From Phymatolithon calcareum (Eukaryota > Rhodophyta > Florideophyceae > Hapalidiales): a stretch of 64,000 nt of DNA. Where the stretch lies: assembly GCA_977006965.1 (NCBI GenBank), contig OZ345353.1, forward strand, positions 4,216,001-4,280,000, in the 5' to 3' direction. Each line of letters starts with the position of its first letter. Position 1 is the first letter of the stretch. Shown piece by piece: positions 21,393-31,486 of this stretch. The notes below the pieces were generated by a model that did no database searches, was not told the origin of the DNA, and saw only the letters and a list, made by a program, of their open reading frames with translations. The translations under genes were made by a program, and so were the position numbers.

Positions 21393-22922
21393 ATGAATCC
21401 AGAAGGCTCGGACAAGCGAAGAATCTCCTACTTTGCCTGCCTGCCGGTAGAAGCTCGAACCAACGTTGCAAGGTACTTGAGCGCTCGCCCGGGAAGCGCA
21501 CAATGGTTGTCCTGGATAAACGCGGTCGATGCCCTTGCAATCTTGACCGCATGTGGACCTCTTTCCGATCTCTCCGGTCTCGCGGTTGACACAAGCACCG
21601 TTCTCGGCGCTGTGACGGTCCCTACCCACCGATCTGACCTATTCTGGTCACTCATGAAGTTAATAGGACCCAATCTCAAGAAGCTGTCGTCCGCGCGGGT
21701 TACGTGGCCGCGGTCAGTGAACGATTTCAGCTCCAACATGGTGCACCTGAAACAGCTCGAGATTTGCACCACGCGTGTGCATGCCCTTGACGACGTCCTG
21801 AGCGCCTGCAGCGGGCAGCTGACATCGTTGTACCTTGATGGTAACTTGTTGCGGGCGGCGGACGTCGAAGCTGTTGCGTCTCATTGTGCCGGACTTAGAG
21901 CCTTTACCATGACCCATGTCCATGCGGAAGAAAGTCTGGATGAAATTTGGATTGCAATTGGCCCCACTTTGACAAACCTCTCGCTCCAACGTCCCGTGCT
22001 TATTCGCCCCGGACATGGCGAAGATGGACTTGATTTGAGTGAGGGCATTTCAAGACATTGCCAAAGTGTGACAATGTTCGAAGTAAGGGATACGCGCTTT
22101 TGGCAAAAGGCAGCCGTCGTACGCTTGTGCGAGAGTTTTGGTGACCAGCTGCAAGAACTTCGATTGCCGACCGAGTACAGTCGACTATCACTAGAAGCTC
22201 TTGATTCGGTTTTACAGAATTGCTCAAATGCGGTTGTTGACATCCAGCTGGAGGATGATGATTTCGAAACGCTGGAGCTGTTGAAAGACCGAGCGCGAGA
22301 ATTGTATATGACGGCAGCCCACTCCTGTCGCATGAGCAATTTTGGTGGCGTGATCGATAGTTTGATCAATCTTGAATCTCTCATTGCAAATGTTGCCTGT
22401 GCCCGCTGGGCACGACGCTTCCTTTCGAAGCTGTTCATTACGCCAAAGACAAGTCTCCGCAAGATTGAATTTCACAAGCGCGTTCGCCTTTACGAAAGCA
22501 TTGATGATGTGATGAACGTTGTCGCTCGCAATGTGTGCACGTTGGAAACCCTCGAATGCCATAATGTCAACATGAGCGCTGAAAGTCTTGGGAAGGTAGC
22601 GAATGCGAATGAGGGCCTAAAGTATGTAACGCTGCAGTTCAATGACTATGCGATTGCGCACCGGGAAGTAGTCGACCGTGAGAACACTTCCGAGCAGATA
22701 GAGGAGAAAAAAGCTGAGTGTGCGGAGTCAAGAGCTGTTGAGTTTTTAAGTGTGTTAGTTTTGTGCCGGATGTTGCGAAAAGTTGAAATCTCTAATGCTT
22801 ACCTGCAAGTAAGATCGAACCTCATTGCGAATTCTTGCAGGTCGTTTTTGGGAAGGGCCATCGAGATATACGTTGCTGACATTCAATACTTTCCCGAATG
22901 TATCATCCGAAAAGGGGGATAG
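21393..22922 (+). CDS. F-box-like/leucine-rich-repeat protein
   Basis: This is the intact-looking paralogue of 3163-4665, 509 residues from the preferred start. It has the same N-terminal F-box-like segment (YFACLPVEARTNVARYLS) and a solenoid of irregular leucine-rich repeats. At the point where the other copy diverges it goes on with further LRR-like sequence (VEFLSVLVLCRMLRKVEI) before stopping. Between the copies only a handful of residues differ, for example C/Y, L/I, M/V and Y/H. The reading frame is intronless. A substrate-receptor role in ubiquitination is plausible from family logic but not shown by any catalytic residue. Confidence 0.65.
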   Translation: MNPEGSDKRRISYFACLPVEARTNVARYLSARPGSAQWLSWINAVDALAILTACGPLSDLSGLAVDTSTVLGAVTVPTHRSDLFWSLMKLIGPNLKKLSSARVTWPRSVNDFSSNMVHLKQLEICTTRVHALDDVLSACSGQLTSLYLDGNLLRAADVEAVASHCAGLRAFTMTHVHAEESLDEIWIAIGPTLTNLSLQRPVLIRPGHGEDGLDLSEGISRHCQSVTMFEVRDTRFWQKAAVVRLCESFGDQLQELRLPTEYSRLSLEALDSVLQNCSNAVVDIQLEDDDFETLELLKDRARELYMTAAHSCRMSNFGGVIDSLINLESLIANVACARWARRFLSKLFITPKTSLRKIEFHKRVRLYESIDDVMNVVARNVCTLETLECHNVNMSAESLGKVANANEGLKYVTLQFNDYAIAHREVVDRENTSEQIEEKKAECAESRAVEFLSVLVLCRMLRKVEISNAYLQVRSNLIANSCRSFLGRAIEIYVADIQYFPECIIRKGG

Positions 22923-22931
22923 ACGACTAGG

Positions 22932-23504
22932 GTGCAATACTGTCCCGTAGACGCACATGTAAAATATGATACTAATACTCTGGAAGTGCTTGAGCCAAAA
23001 GGACGTACTGACTCTACAATTTATTGCACTCCCCTCTTAATGCATGTCAGATCTCGCACCATAAATTGGTGCTTCGTACATTTCGTCTACCATAACAACG
23101 AAACCAACAATTCCACGATTGATAGAATTAAAGGTTTTTTCAATGGTCTTGGTCTTTGCAAGTTAGCAATTGTGCTGCCTACAAGGAGCCGAGAGCAATG
23201 CAAATACTACTGGATGCAGCAGCAGAAGATCCAACGAATTTTTGTAAAAGCTGTGTCTATGATTTTGTGCTTTGGCAGCGAAAGGATGCACAATACGGAG
23301 AGTGGAAAAGCCAAAACTCTTGAATCCATGGAGACAAGAGACTTTACCTTCAAGCTGAAAACCAGTCAATGCAGCAAGCAAGGGGAAATGACATACATGG
23401 AAGTATCTTTTTGCAAAAAAGCTCGAAGGAGCAGCGAAGAATCCGTGGTACAGGCGCCACAGCCTTCCAAATGTAGACTCCGGGGGCGTTCGCACACATC
23501 ATAA
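22932..23504 (+). CDS. Unrecognised open frame, 190 codons
   Basis: An open frame starts 10 bases after the stop of the LRR gene. It has no recognised domain; the C-terminal half is Lys/Ser-rich. The opposite strand is also partly open. It could be 3' untranslated or intergenic sequence. I keep it only because it is the longest frame in a stretch of 1.2 kb without other genes. Confidence 0.2.
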   Translation: MQYCPVDAHVKYDTNTLEVLEPKGRTDSTIYCTPLLMHVRSRTINWCFVHFVYHNNETNNSTIDRIKGFFNGLGLCKLAIVLPTRSREQCKYYWMQQQKIQRIFVKAVSMILCFGSERMHNTESGKAKTLESMETRDFTFKLKTSQCSKQGEMTYMEVSFCKKARRSSEESVVQAPQPSKCRLRGRSHTS

Positions 23505-24130
23505 TCCTGATGACTAGCATCCCAACCTACAAAGAAGTACTTATCGTACAAAAAATATGCTAAAACGTCGACAACCTGACTCTATGGACTGGTGTGATCA
23601 CAGAATCAATTCAGGTCGTGCGGTTGACCTCTCTTGGCTTTATTGTACAAGGCTTTGTAGCAACTCATTTGCGCGACACCAGGCAGAGCAGATCTAAAAC
23701 GTTCACGTGCTCAAGATGTTGAGGGACGCGAAGAGGGGGCTGCTCTCGCCAGTGGTCCCGTTTGGAGGTATCATACCCAATCCCAATCTGGGATTACCCG
23801 ATACTGATAGGGTAGCATTCTGCGTATACTTTACGATTACAGTATGATAGTGTTAGCGATCGAAACCTTATTTTTCGACATTACAGTGCTGCCCGAGAGA
23901 ATATATCCCCCGCCCGGCGGTGCATCTGGGTAAAGATCAACAAGTTGGGCTGTAGTGTTCTTGCCTTCGTCCTTCCCCGGATCGGGATAACCTTTGCACG
24001 AGCATCCACTGTAGCCTAAGGTCTCCGGGCTTACGCTTCGACGCAGCTAATCGAACGTGCCCAGGATTGGGCACGCACGCTTCACCCTCGGCTCTCTAAT
24101 CCCGTACCTGGGTCCACGGCTTATACTGTA
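23505..24130. other. Gene-free region
   Basis: No coding frame is supported. ACAGTATGATAG, a motif seen in several spacers of this window, occurs near 23840. The stretch 23900-24100 is more GC-rich than its surroundings but folds into no tRNA I can recognise. Confidence 0.4.
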
Positions 24131-24187
24131 CTTAGCCTATAGTTAGGGAATGAAAAATGCAAACAGTTTATTTTGTTCATCAATTTT

Positions 24188-25233
24188 GTACTCTAGACAC
24201 ATGATGGATAAAATAAACCAGGATTTCTCGACTCGAAACAATGACTTAGCCGTTAGGAACGTCGATTTCGCTCCCCAACTTGATGATGCGCAAGAACGGC
24301 CGTGTCGCACAAGGGGCTTAGAATAACCAGCCAACAGAAAGCGGAGAACAATCCTTCAAGTTTTATTGAAACAATCGCGAATGTCGGTACCAGAATGTTT
24401 CTAACTGATTTGCTTATTTCCTTTCTACAAGGCCGACTTGATGTTGGAATGGTTTCAAGTATCCACTTTCGCTCCGCATATGAGAAACTTTCACGGCCGC
24501 TCACATCGAAATGGTCAAGGTAATATGCAAGAATTTCTTTATGTGCAAGAAATTCTTGCACATAACTTTGACCATTTCGATATGAGCAGCCGTAGAAATT
24601 TCACGCGAGCTCGAAGACAGGTGAGTTGTTCGATGCGCTAACCAAACATGTGCACGTAATATCTTGTACTGTTGAACATTGCTGCAAATTTTGTAATGCA
24701 ATGTCAATTAACCGCAAATTTGGCAAATTTTCGGTTAGCAGCAAGTCTAGCGATAAGAGATGTTATGTGGATATTGTACATTAGCGCATCGAACAACTCA
24801 TCTGTCTTCGAGCTCGTGTGAAATTTCCACGGCTGCTCATGTCGAAATGGTCAAAGTTATGTGCAAGAATTTCTTGCACATAAAGAAATTCTTGCACATT
24901 ACCTTGACCATTTCGATGTGAGCGGCCGTGAAAGTTTCTCATATACGGAGCGAAAGTGGATACTTGAAACCATTCCAACATCAGGTAGGCCTTGGAGAAA
25001 GGCAATAGCAAATCAGTTAGAAACATTCTGGTACCGACATTCGCGATTGTTTCAATAAAACTTGATGGATTGTTTTCCACTTTTTGTTGGCTTGTTATTC
25101 TAAGCCCCTTGTACAGCACGGCCATTCTTGCGCATCATCAAGTCAGGGAGCGAAATCGACGTTCCCAACGGCTAAGTCATTGTTTCAAGTCGAGAAATCC
25201 TGGTTTATTTTATCTATCGTGTGTCTAGTGTAC
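24188..25233. repeat. Internal long inverted repeat, itself nested
   Basis: The left arm 24188-24640 pairs with the right arm 24782-25233 around a 141-base loop. Each arm is also self-complementary around an inner AAGAAATTCTTGCACAT core, with GAAATGGTCAA on one side and TTGACCATTTC on the other. The region can therefore form a cross of smaller hairpins or one long hairpin. Confidence 0.85.
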
Positions 25234-25461
25234 TGTGGAATGAAAGTTGAGAGAATAAGTACAGTTGCTAGAGAAGGTCTTGTTCTCGGGGTGAGTTTGT
25301 TGGTTTTATCAAAACGGGAAGACTAGTGCTCATTATATAGACTACGAAACAAGTGATCAAACTTCACCGTTAACTTCAATAGAGACTGCAACTAAGAAAT
25401 GTCAACAATGGAACTGTTGAACAATTTCTGATATAAAAGGAACTAACGTTCCGTTTCTTAC

Positions 25462-25546
25462 CAGAGCAAGGTTGAGTGGTTTTCGGTACACTTGGAACTG
25501 GATGATGGCACTGATGAGTCGCCGGTTCGAATTCCACTCTGCTCGG
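25462..25546 (+). other. tRNA-like segment with A-box and B-box resemblance
   Basis: GGTTGAGTGG resembles a type II tRNA D-arm (A box), and GGTTCGAATTCC 50 bases later resembles the T-loop (B box). The ends CAGAGCA and TGCTCGG could form a 7-bp acceptor stem with one mismatch. The T-stem has mismatches and the anticodon arm is poor, so this is no working tRNA. A tRNA-derived SINE fragment or a chance resemblance are the options. Confidence 0.3.
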
Positions 25547-26114
25547 CGAAATGTCATAGATAAGCGGATCAGGTGCTAGGGGCGAAAATAGCTCCGTACA
25601 CCAATCAAAACAAACATTCTCATTTGACCACCGGAAGGTGTATTGAGGGCAGTCTTAAATGACTGGGCAGGTGTGGCCAGGTAATGCTGTAATCACCTAT
25701 TGAGATTGTTCGTCATGCAATGTGATTCTGAGAGCGAGAACGCAGCATATGACGGGAGCTCATGACGTGCCTTAGGCATTGAACCCACGAAACTTTTTGC
25801 ACTCCTGATGGCGATCAGCGCGGCACATGCAGCATAAGGATGTAGCCTAGGCAAGTGCATGGTAGTGAAGGCGAGCCAGATAGCAGCGGATGTAAGGAGA
25901 GTAAAACAAATCAGTCCAACCTTTACTGATGCGAGTATCATTTTCCTTTATACCGACTGTAAACAACCACGAACGGATTCCATCTTGAATCACGACAGCC
26001 AGTAGGTGAGCAGGTGACGATTCTGCTTGAGGGGTAAATCTTGCGCTCCACATGCACAAAAATGATGGAAAAAGTAAACTATTTGCATTTTTCATTCCCT
26101 AACCATAGGCGAAG

Positions 26115-27635
26115 TACATCATAAATTCAGCCCAAAAACATAGTTACCGTGAATCACATATACAGTATCGGCAGGGGTACCAACAATATAATGATTATTT
26201 ATTGGTAAAGAAATGCAATAACAATACCGGCGTTTGTGTGCAATAAGTATTGCAATAAAGGATCTTAGTGCAATATGAAAACCAATATCGAAAACTACTC
26301 CATGTTCACGCCAGGTCGTTGTACTCCGTATTTTCTTGCAGAAGTTGACCAACACGATCGCTTCGATGATGCCAGAGATGAACCTCCTTGAAATGTTGAA
26401 AACGAAGTATTCGCTCCTTTATGGCATCAAGATATGCTGCCAGTAAACGACCTTCGTTTCCACTTCACACGCATGACCTCAAGTGACTGTACCCTTTGGT
26501 GTATCCATGACCCTTCTCGAAAATAATATCACCCCCAGATTTGCAATAAACACCGTTCGGGCATTCGAAGATGCAATGAGCACATTTCGGCGCATTCCGC
26601 CACTGCTTCGCAACATACATCTTTTGTCGTCTTGCCTTTTTTCGTCATCAACAGCTCAACGACTTCTTTGGACATCGGTTTTCTTCCTGTGCGTCCAGAA
26701 TCCATCACGAGTGGCTTTGGTATTGACTCTGTCTGGTCAGACAGACAGTGCATGATGAAACTGCGCTTCAGAGAGCAAGCTACAGTAGGACAGATTGGCC
26801 TGTTGATAGCCTGCAGTTCTGACGTGGCCCTCAATACACATGTGGATTGAGCGCCACGTCAGGACTGAAGTGATCCTAAACACTTGAATTGAAGTTCTAC
26901 GTTTGTGACAATGAAGGATACGGTATTATTCGTACCGAGACCGAAGAGACATTGGACATGCGCGGTGGACGCTGTCCGGTCAACACAATCAGACTCTCTG
27001 TAAGTTGTCATACTGTACAGGCTGCGGACGAAACATGCTCGCCAAGAGTGATTCACATCCCTCACAGGGTTGTACTTTTTTTCGCATGTGCAGCTAATCC
27101 ACAGTACTATTTCTGATGTTGTCGATGTTCCATATCGTCGAGCATATTAACTGTCAATTCAGGGAGTCAAAACGAACGGGCCTCCACTTCTGTTCTTTGG
27201 TACTCTGAAGTAGTTGCCCACGCGACGATCTTGACTGCAACGGTTCCTCAACTACGTTACCCATTTCAGACAGCTCAATCGCCTCAAAAGTTGACTTCAA
27301 CTACTTGCTGAACGCTGATCTACTCGCATGACGATCGTCGCCAGGATCGTGGCCGCCCTTTTGTAACAGAATGGAAAAAATCTCACGCTCGCGGACGTCA
27401 GCAAAATACATATTAGAAAATATACCATGAGTGCTAGAGACTCCAAATCGTCACGGTATATCGGCATCCGTAATTTGTTTTTTCCTACGGCAGAACTTCG
27501 ATATTTAAATATCAGTTGATATCTGTAGCAGAAAGCCGAGTTCTTTACCGGTCACTCTCGCCCCGCAAAGTCGTTAAAGCTCAGTTTGACAAGAAGAAAC
27601 ATTGCGACCAGAAGATGATTGGCGCATACAAAGCG
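26115..27635. other. Mostly gene-free region downstream of topoisomerase III
   Basis: The only suggestive frame is on the minus strand at 26529-26834, listed separately. The rest holds short frames on both strands without recognisable domains. Confidence 0.4.
26529..26834 (-). pseudogene. Possible transposase N-terminal fragment
   Basis: A 101-codon frame contains SGRTGRKPMSKEVVELLM and then KKGKTTKDVCCEAV. This pattern of basic residues followed by two helices is like the N-terminal helix-turn-helix region of DDE transposases. It ends soon after and no catalytic domain follows. The call rests on appearance only. Confidence 0.22.
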
Positions 27636-30485
27636 TTATCGTCGTCGCCGAAAGCTGCTTCCTCCTCTTGTCTGTCTCTGTACCCCGTTACTCCCTCTTC
27701 CCGCACCTCTACCTCTGTCCCAGCGTCTACCCCTGCCGCCAATATCCTCAATGTCCCCATGTCCCACGGTTCCAGGGTGTGGTGGTTTGGGGATATCGCG
27801 GTAGGCACCGGCACTGCGAAGCGTGTCATGATACCGACGATCGCACCATATGCACCCCGTGAAATTAATGGGAGTCCCCAGAGGAACAAGGGAATGCTTC
27901 CACGATATAGAAATGTTGCGCGACCCGCATTGCCCACACAGCACAGCTCCCTCTGCGGCCGTGACGGACTGAACCACCTTTCCAGGGAAGAAGTACACAA
28001 AGTTGCAAGATTCCCTGCCTGCGGAACACGATATGAATTTCGTTTCAGAGTCTCTCGACTCCCGAATATTACACGGCGATTTGCACAGCGGGCATACCGC
28101 GACATTCGCCTGGTTTGACGGCGTGCCCTGCGACAACGCACATGTTGGATGTGTGCACATGAAGCATCGAAAGTCTGACATCTTCTTCTCCGGGTTCACA
28201 GCCTCGTCACTCGGCGGGTGCGAAATGCAATAAGGACATAGCGTGTGACGGGCGTTTGACGATGAATTCGTCATTTGTAGCACTTGAAACTGGCACACGG
28301 GGCACCTCACATCGTGTGGCTCAATAATCCCAAATCGCGGCAATTTGTGCGATAAATTGCACGTCCTGCAATGCAAACTACGATCTGAACCCTCGCTGCC
28401 AGTCGCATGACCAAATCCACCTCCTCGACCGCGCCCACGCCCACGACCTCTGCTCCTTCCACGTCCTCTTCCGCGACCACTACCCCGCGACGCTGCTCCT
28501 CCACTCCCGGGCCGCCCTTTTAAATCCATAAGCTGATGACAATTCCCACATTCGGCAAGATTGGGCACCAGAGTGTGCCATGTAGCCGCTGTAGAAATAT
28601 TAAACCTGCTTCGGAAGACATTGCTCATCGTTTCCGTATTATTACGCAACTGCGCAAATTTGGCACTATACTCAGTCAGCGCAGCCTGTAGCACACTTGC
28701 AGCTTGCGCTTGTCCATTACCCACTTTTTTCAAGTCCTCCTCCTGCTTCGCGCGCATATGTGGGCGGGCGAGATGAAGCTGACATTTTTCATGTGACACG
28801 ACAAGGGCGATGCCGATTTCCGTAGGTGCGAACCGTCCAGCGTTGCCCCCTTCTTTCACAACGTAGTTCCGCTCTTGTACTTTCCTTATATGCTCCGCGA
28901 TAGTAGCGTCCGTTCCGATACCGTAATGATCCATTAGTGCAATGAGATCGGCCTCCGAAAGCAGCGGCGGTGGTTGAGTCTGTGACTCGCGCAACGTAAA
29001 GCTCTGCCACGGAAGGGTTGCTCCGACGTTCAGGAGAGCGGGTGGCATGTCGCGCTCAGACCACTTTTCGAGAGGATGCATGACCTCGAGATAGCCCTTG
29101 TGCTCAATGATAAGCCCTCGAGCACCGAAAAACTCGGCCTCGCCAACACGAACCTGTACTGAGGTTTCTGCCCCCTGTGCGTCCACCGAACAGCAGGCCA
29201 GGAACCGTTTTGTTACGTACATGTACACTTTGCGGTGGTCATCACTGTCGAACGAACCGGGTGCGGCTTCCGTGGGATGAATTGGTGGATGAGCGCCATC
29301 ATCATGACCGCCAGAACGCGGCCACATGAAGGTGACGATGTCTTCCTGACTGGGCGGGGTGAGAAGCCTGTTTGCAAAATTTCCCCATTCTGGATGTCCC
29401 GTTTGTTTTTGAATGAGTCCTTTAAGGTTATAAGTTTCATTAAATTGGTCAGTCTCAGTTCTCGGATAACTGATTAGACCCTTGTTGTACAGACTTTCCG
29501 CCACTTCCATCAATTTGTCTGAGCTAATCCTCAGCAAACGCGACGCCGCTTTTTGCAGCTCCACCGTCGACAGTGGTAAAGGTCTCCATCTCGACTTGTT
29601 GCGCTTGTTAACGCTGACAACATGAGCAACACTTCCTTCAGCTTCACTCTGCTCCACAGCAATCTCATAGAGCAGATGCGCTGAATATTCATCAAACAGT
29701 TGCTTCCGCGCCCATTCGAAAGGCACTACGGTACCCACAAGACTAAGCGTGAAAACCCAAAATGGGCGTCTGACAAAGTGCTGAATGGTAAGCCAGCGAT
29801 CCACGACGAGACCAAGAGTAGGAAACTGACAGGGTCCATAGCTGACAATGGCACGCCCTTGACCGGAAATATCCAAGTTAAACCTCTCCAAGGATATGGT
29901 GAGAAACCTTGTATATGCACTTCCAGCCCGCAAGTCGATCTCCTGTCGCGTCTCAACCATGCGCGCAAGGCGCTCATTCAGCAGCTCAAGATGGGCGACA
30001 GCACGCAAAAGATCACCGCGCGTCATGGCCGAAAAACGTGCACGCTTAACCAAAATGTTTCGTTTAGCGGAGAGACATACTTCGCGAACGTCGAATGCAA
30101 TCTTCTCACCTTCCGAGTCACAATCGAGCCATAGAATCAGCCAGTCCGCGTTACGAGTTTCCGCATGTAGAGTGCGAACGATATCTTTTTTGTCTTCTCG
30201 CACAGTCCATGCGATACGGGTGGCGTTGGGATCAAGCAGGGCGGCAGGATCACACGAACCCCATTTACGATACTGTGCCTCGAAATCCGTCTCCTTGAGA
30301 TGGCCGGTGACGGACGTGAAGACCATGCGACAGGGGGTACCGTTGAGTGGCATGTCGAACTCGAAGATGCGATTGTACATCGAGTACCCATTGCGTGTGG
30401 TCAATGCCCCGCCCTGGCGTAGGACACCGACGATTTCCTTCGCTGCAGACGGCTTTTCTGCGACGTTCAGCACGCGCAACACCAT
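27636..30485 (-). CDS. TOP3A: DNA topoisomerase III alpha
   Basis: This intronless gene of 949 codons encodes a type IA topoisomerase. It cuts and passes single DNA strands through a 5'-phosphotyrosine and, with RecQ helicase and RMI1, dissolves recombination intermediates. Residues 1-160 form the Toprim domain, with the metal-binding DCDSEGE at 121-127. The active-site tyrosine is Y340 in GLISYPRTETDQF. The conserved SYGPCQFPTLG (215-225) and HPPIHPT are also present. The N-terminus (FEFDMPLNGTPCRMVFTSV, QYRKWGSCDP) resembles the alpha, not the beta, type. The last 300 residues carry several Cys-pair zinc ribbons. One is split by a run of about 40 Gly/Arg residues between CGNC and HCRTC, and the protein ends in a second Arg/Gly-rich tail. 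Such RGG-like segments are typical of RNA-binding topoisomerase III beta and are unusual here. Confidence 0.93.
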   Translation of the reverse strand: MVLRVLNVAEKPSAAKEIVGVLRQGGALTTRNGYSMYNRIFEFDMPLNGTPCRMVFTSVTGHLKETDFEAQYRKWGSCDPAALLDPNATRIAWTVREDKKDIVRTLHAETRNADWLILWLDCDSEGEKIAFDVREVCLSAKRNILVKRARFSAMTRGDLLRAVAHLELLNERLARMVETRQEIDLRAGSAYTRFLTISLERFNLDISGQGRAIVSYGPCQFPTLGLVVDRWLTIQHFVRRPFWVFTLSLVGTVVPFEWARKQLFDEYSAHLLYEIAVEQSEAEGSVAHVVSVNKRNKSRWRPLPLSTVELQKAASRLLRISSDKLMEVAESLYNKGLISYPRTETDQFNETYNLKGLIQKQTGHPEWGNFANRLLTPPSQEDIVTFMWPRSGGHDDGAHPPIHPTEAAPGSFDSDDHRKVYMYVTKRFLACCSVDAQGAETSVQVRVGEAEFFGARGLIIEHKGYLEVMHPLEKWSERDMPPALLNVGATLPWQSFTLRESQTQPPPLLSEADLIALMDHYGIGTDATIAEHIRKVQERNYVVKEGGNAGRFAPTEIGIALVVSHEKCQLHLARPHMRAKQEEDLKKVGNGQAQAASVLQAALTEYSAKFAQLRNNTETMSNVFRSRFNISTAATWHTLVPNLAECGNCHQLMDLKGRPGSGGAASRGSGRGRGRGRSRGRGRGRGRGGGFGHATGSEGSDRSLHCRTCNLSHKLPRFGIIEPHDVRCPVCQFQVLQMTNSSSNARHTLCPYCISHPPSDEAVNPEKKMSDFRCFMCTHPTCALSQGTPSNQANVAVCPLCKSPCNIRESRDSETKFISCSAGRESCNFVYFFPGKVVQSVTAAEGAVLCGQCGSRNISISWKHSLVPLGTPINFTGCIWCDRRYHDTLRSAGAYRDIPKPPHPGTVGHGDIEDIGGRGRRWDRGRGAGRGSNGVQRQTRGGSSFRRRR

Positions 30486-31081
30486 CGCGATCTTAACGGG
30501 TGATGAAATGCAGACGACGACGCAGGCATTGTCATGTTCGGCAAGTTAATCCGCATCTACCTGTGCATGACTTGCTGAGTTGGGATGAGAACTATTTTTT
30601 GATCTTCTGCTTGCCGCGGTCGTGCAGCGCAATGATCGGGATGTATGACTGTGTGATATGCGCGCTTCTCTTCGTGAGGAGCCATGCACAGTGTGCATCG
30701 ATTGTGTACAGTATGCACAATCGATGCATTCTGCATACAGAAATCGGCTGACTTAGTTTCGTAAACCAATCATAATGGAATTGTGACACAATTTACATTG
30801 CCATACAAATGGAACAGCTGGAAATTTTCATTTCGCAAGTTTTGCACCAAAGCGAACTCTGTCTCTTGTGCCCGAGGCCCGGGCTTCGAAACCTGAGTAC
30901 GGTACAGTACGTATCTCGTAAAGATCAGAATTCTGCTCCCTTGGCACTCAAGCATGAAGTTTTCGTATTGCCCGAAAGATACGTTTGCGAACAACGTGCT
31001 GGCGGAGAATACATGCCAGGATATTTCCATCAGCAATTGGTTGCTATAGAGTAGTCAAATCGAGGTGGCAATCTCAAAACC
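30486..31081. other. Intergenic region with a small hairpin
   Basis: This is upstream of TOP3A. A hairpin with 13-bp arms (TGCATCGATTGTG at 30694, complement at 30716-30728) surrounds the loop TACAGTATG. No gene is supported. Confidence 0.45.
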
Positions 31082-31255
31082 ATGGCGACACGCCTTGATC
31101 AGAAAGGGTCGGTTGGGGACCGAGATTCCGTGAAGGATGTTCATGACAATATGAGTGTGGCCGTCACAAAGGTGTGGGCCCAGAAAAGAGTAAAACTGCT
31201 CAAGGAGGTCGTTCAGAAGGTGGAAGACAAAGAGCTTAGTAGAGTTGAAATTTAG
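31082..31255 (+). CDS. Possible small gene or first exon, Lys/Val-rich helix
   Basis: ATG in a favourable context (AAACCATGGCG) opens 57 codons containing VWAQKRVKLLKEVVQKVEDKE, read as amphipathic helix. Further helical-looking frames follow to about 31500, with splice-like GTAAGA and CCCACAG signals between. It may be a small multi-exon gene that converges on the gene at 31487-32104. I could not join exons consistently. Confidence 0.25.
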   Translation: MATRLDQKGSVGDRDSVKDVHDNMSVAVTKVWAQKRVKLLKEVVQKVEDKELSRVEI

Positions 31256-31486
31256 TAACCTATCTAGTACAATTCAGTAAGTGTGCAGTTGACAACACTG
31301 ATCAGTGAGGTTGGCAAGACGGTAAGAATAATTAGACGTGTTGAAAACACTTATGCCCACAGCCATGATGCGCGACACGAACAAGTGAACAAAGACTGGA
31401 AAAACGGTCATCTCGAACGCGCGGCAGCGACTGACATGTCATTGCGGAAGATTGCATGCATCGAACAGGAAGAAAAAGCTTCAAAA

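Larger units (their letters stand above)
18224..22717. repeat. Right copy of the 18.2-kb-spaced direct duplication
   Basis: This is the partner of 1-4487. Here the F-box-like/LRR gene continues past the homology break with more leucine-rich sequence. This copy therefore probably keeps the ancestral arrangement, and the left copy was cut. High identity even in decayed transposon sequence argues for a recent duplication. Confidence 0.93.
24131..26114. mobile_element. Non-autonomous DNA element with 35-bp TIRs and TA target duplication
   Basis: The left end CTTAGCCTATAGTTAGGGAA (24131) and the reverse complement of the right end CTTCGCCTATGGTTAGGGAA (26114) match well; the match extends through GAAAAATGCAAAYAGTTTA. 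The element is 1984 bp and is flanked on both sides by TA, the insertion target of Tc1/mariner-like elements. The interior contains a long internal foldback (24188-25233) and a tRNA-like segment (25462-25546). No transposase frame is recognisable, so it would need enzymes supplied in trans. The assignment to Tc1/mariner rests on the TA alone. Confidence 0.75.

Noticed and set aside
28560-30485. Tyr216 in SYGPCQFPTLG as the topoisomerase active site
   Set aside because: In type IA enzymes the catalytic Tyr lies in the SYPRTET motif, here Y340. The SYGPCQ motif is structural.
27516-30549. Several plus-strand frames of 140-217 codons over TOP3A
   Set aside because: They are shadows of a highly conserved gene on the other strand.
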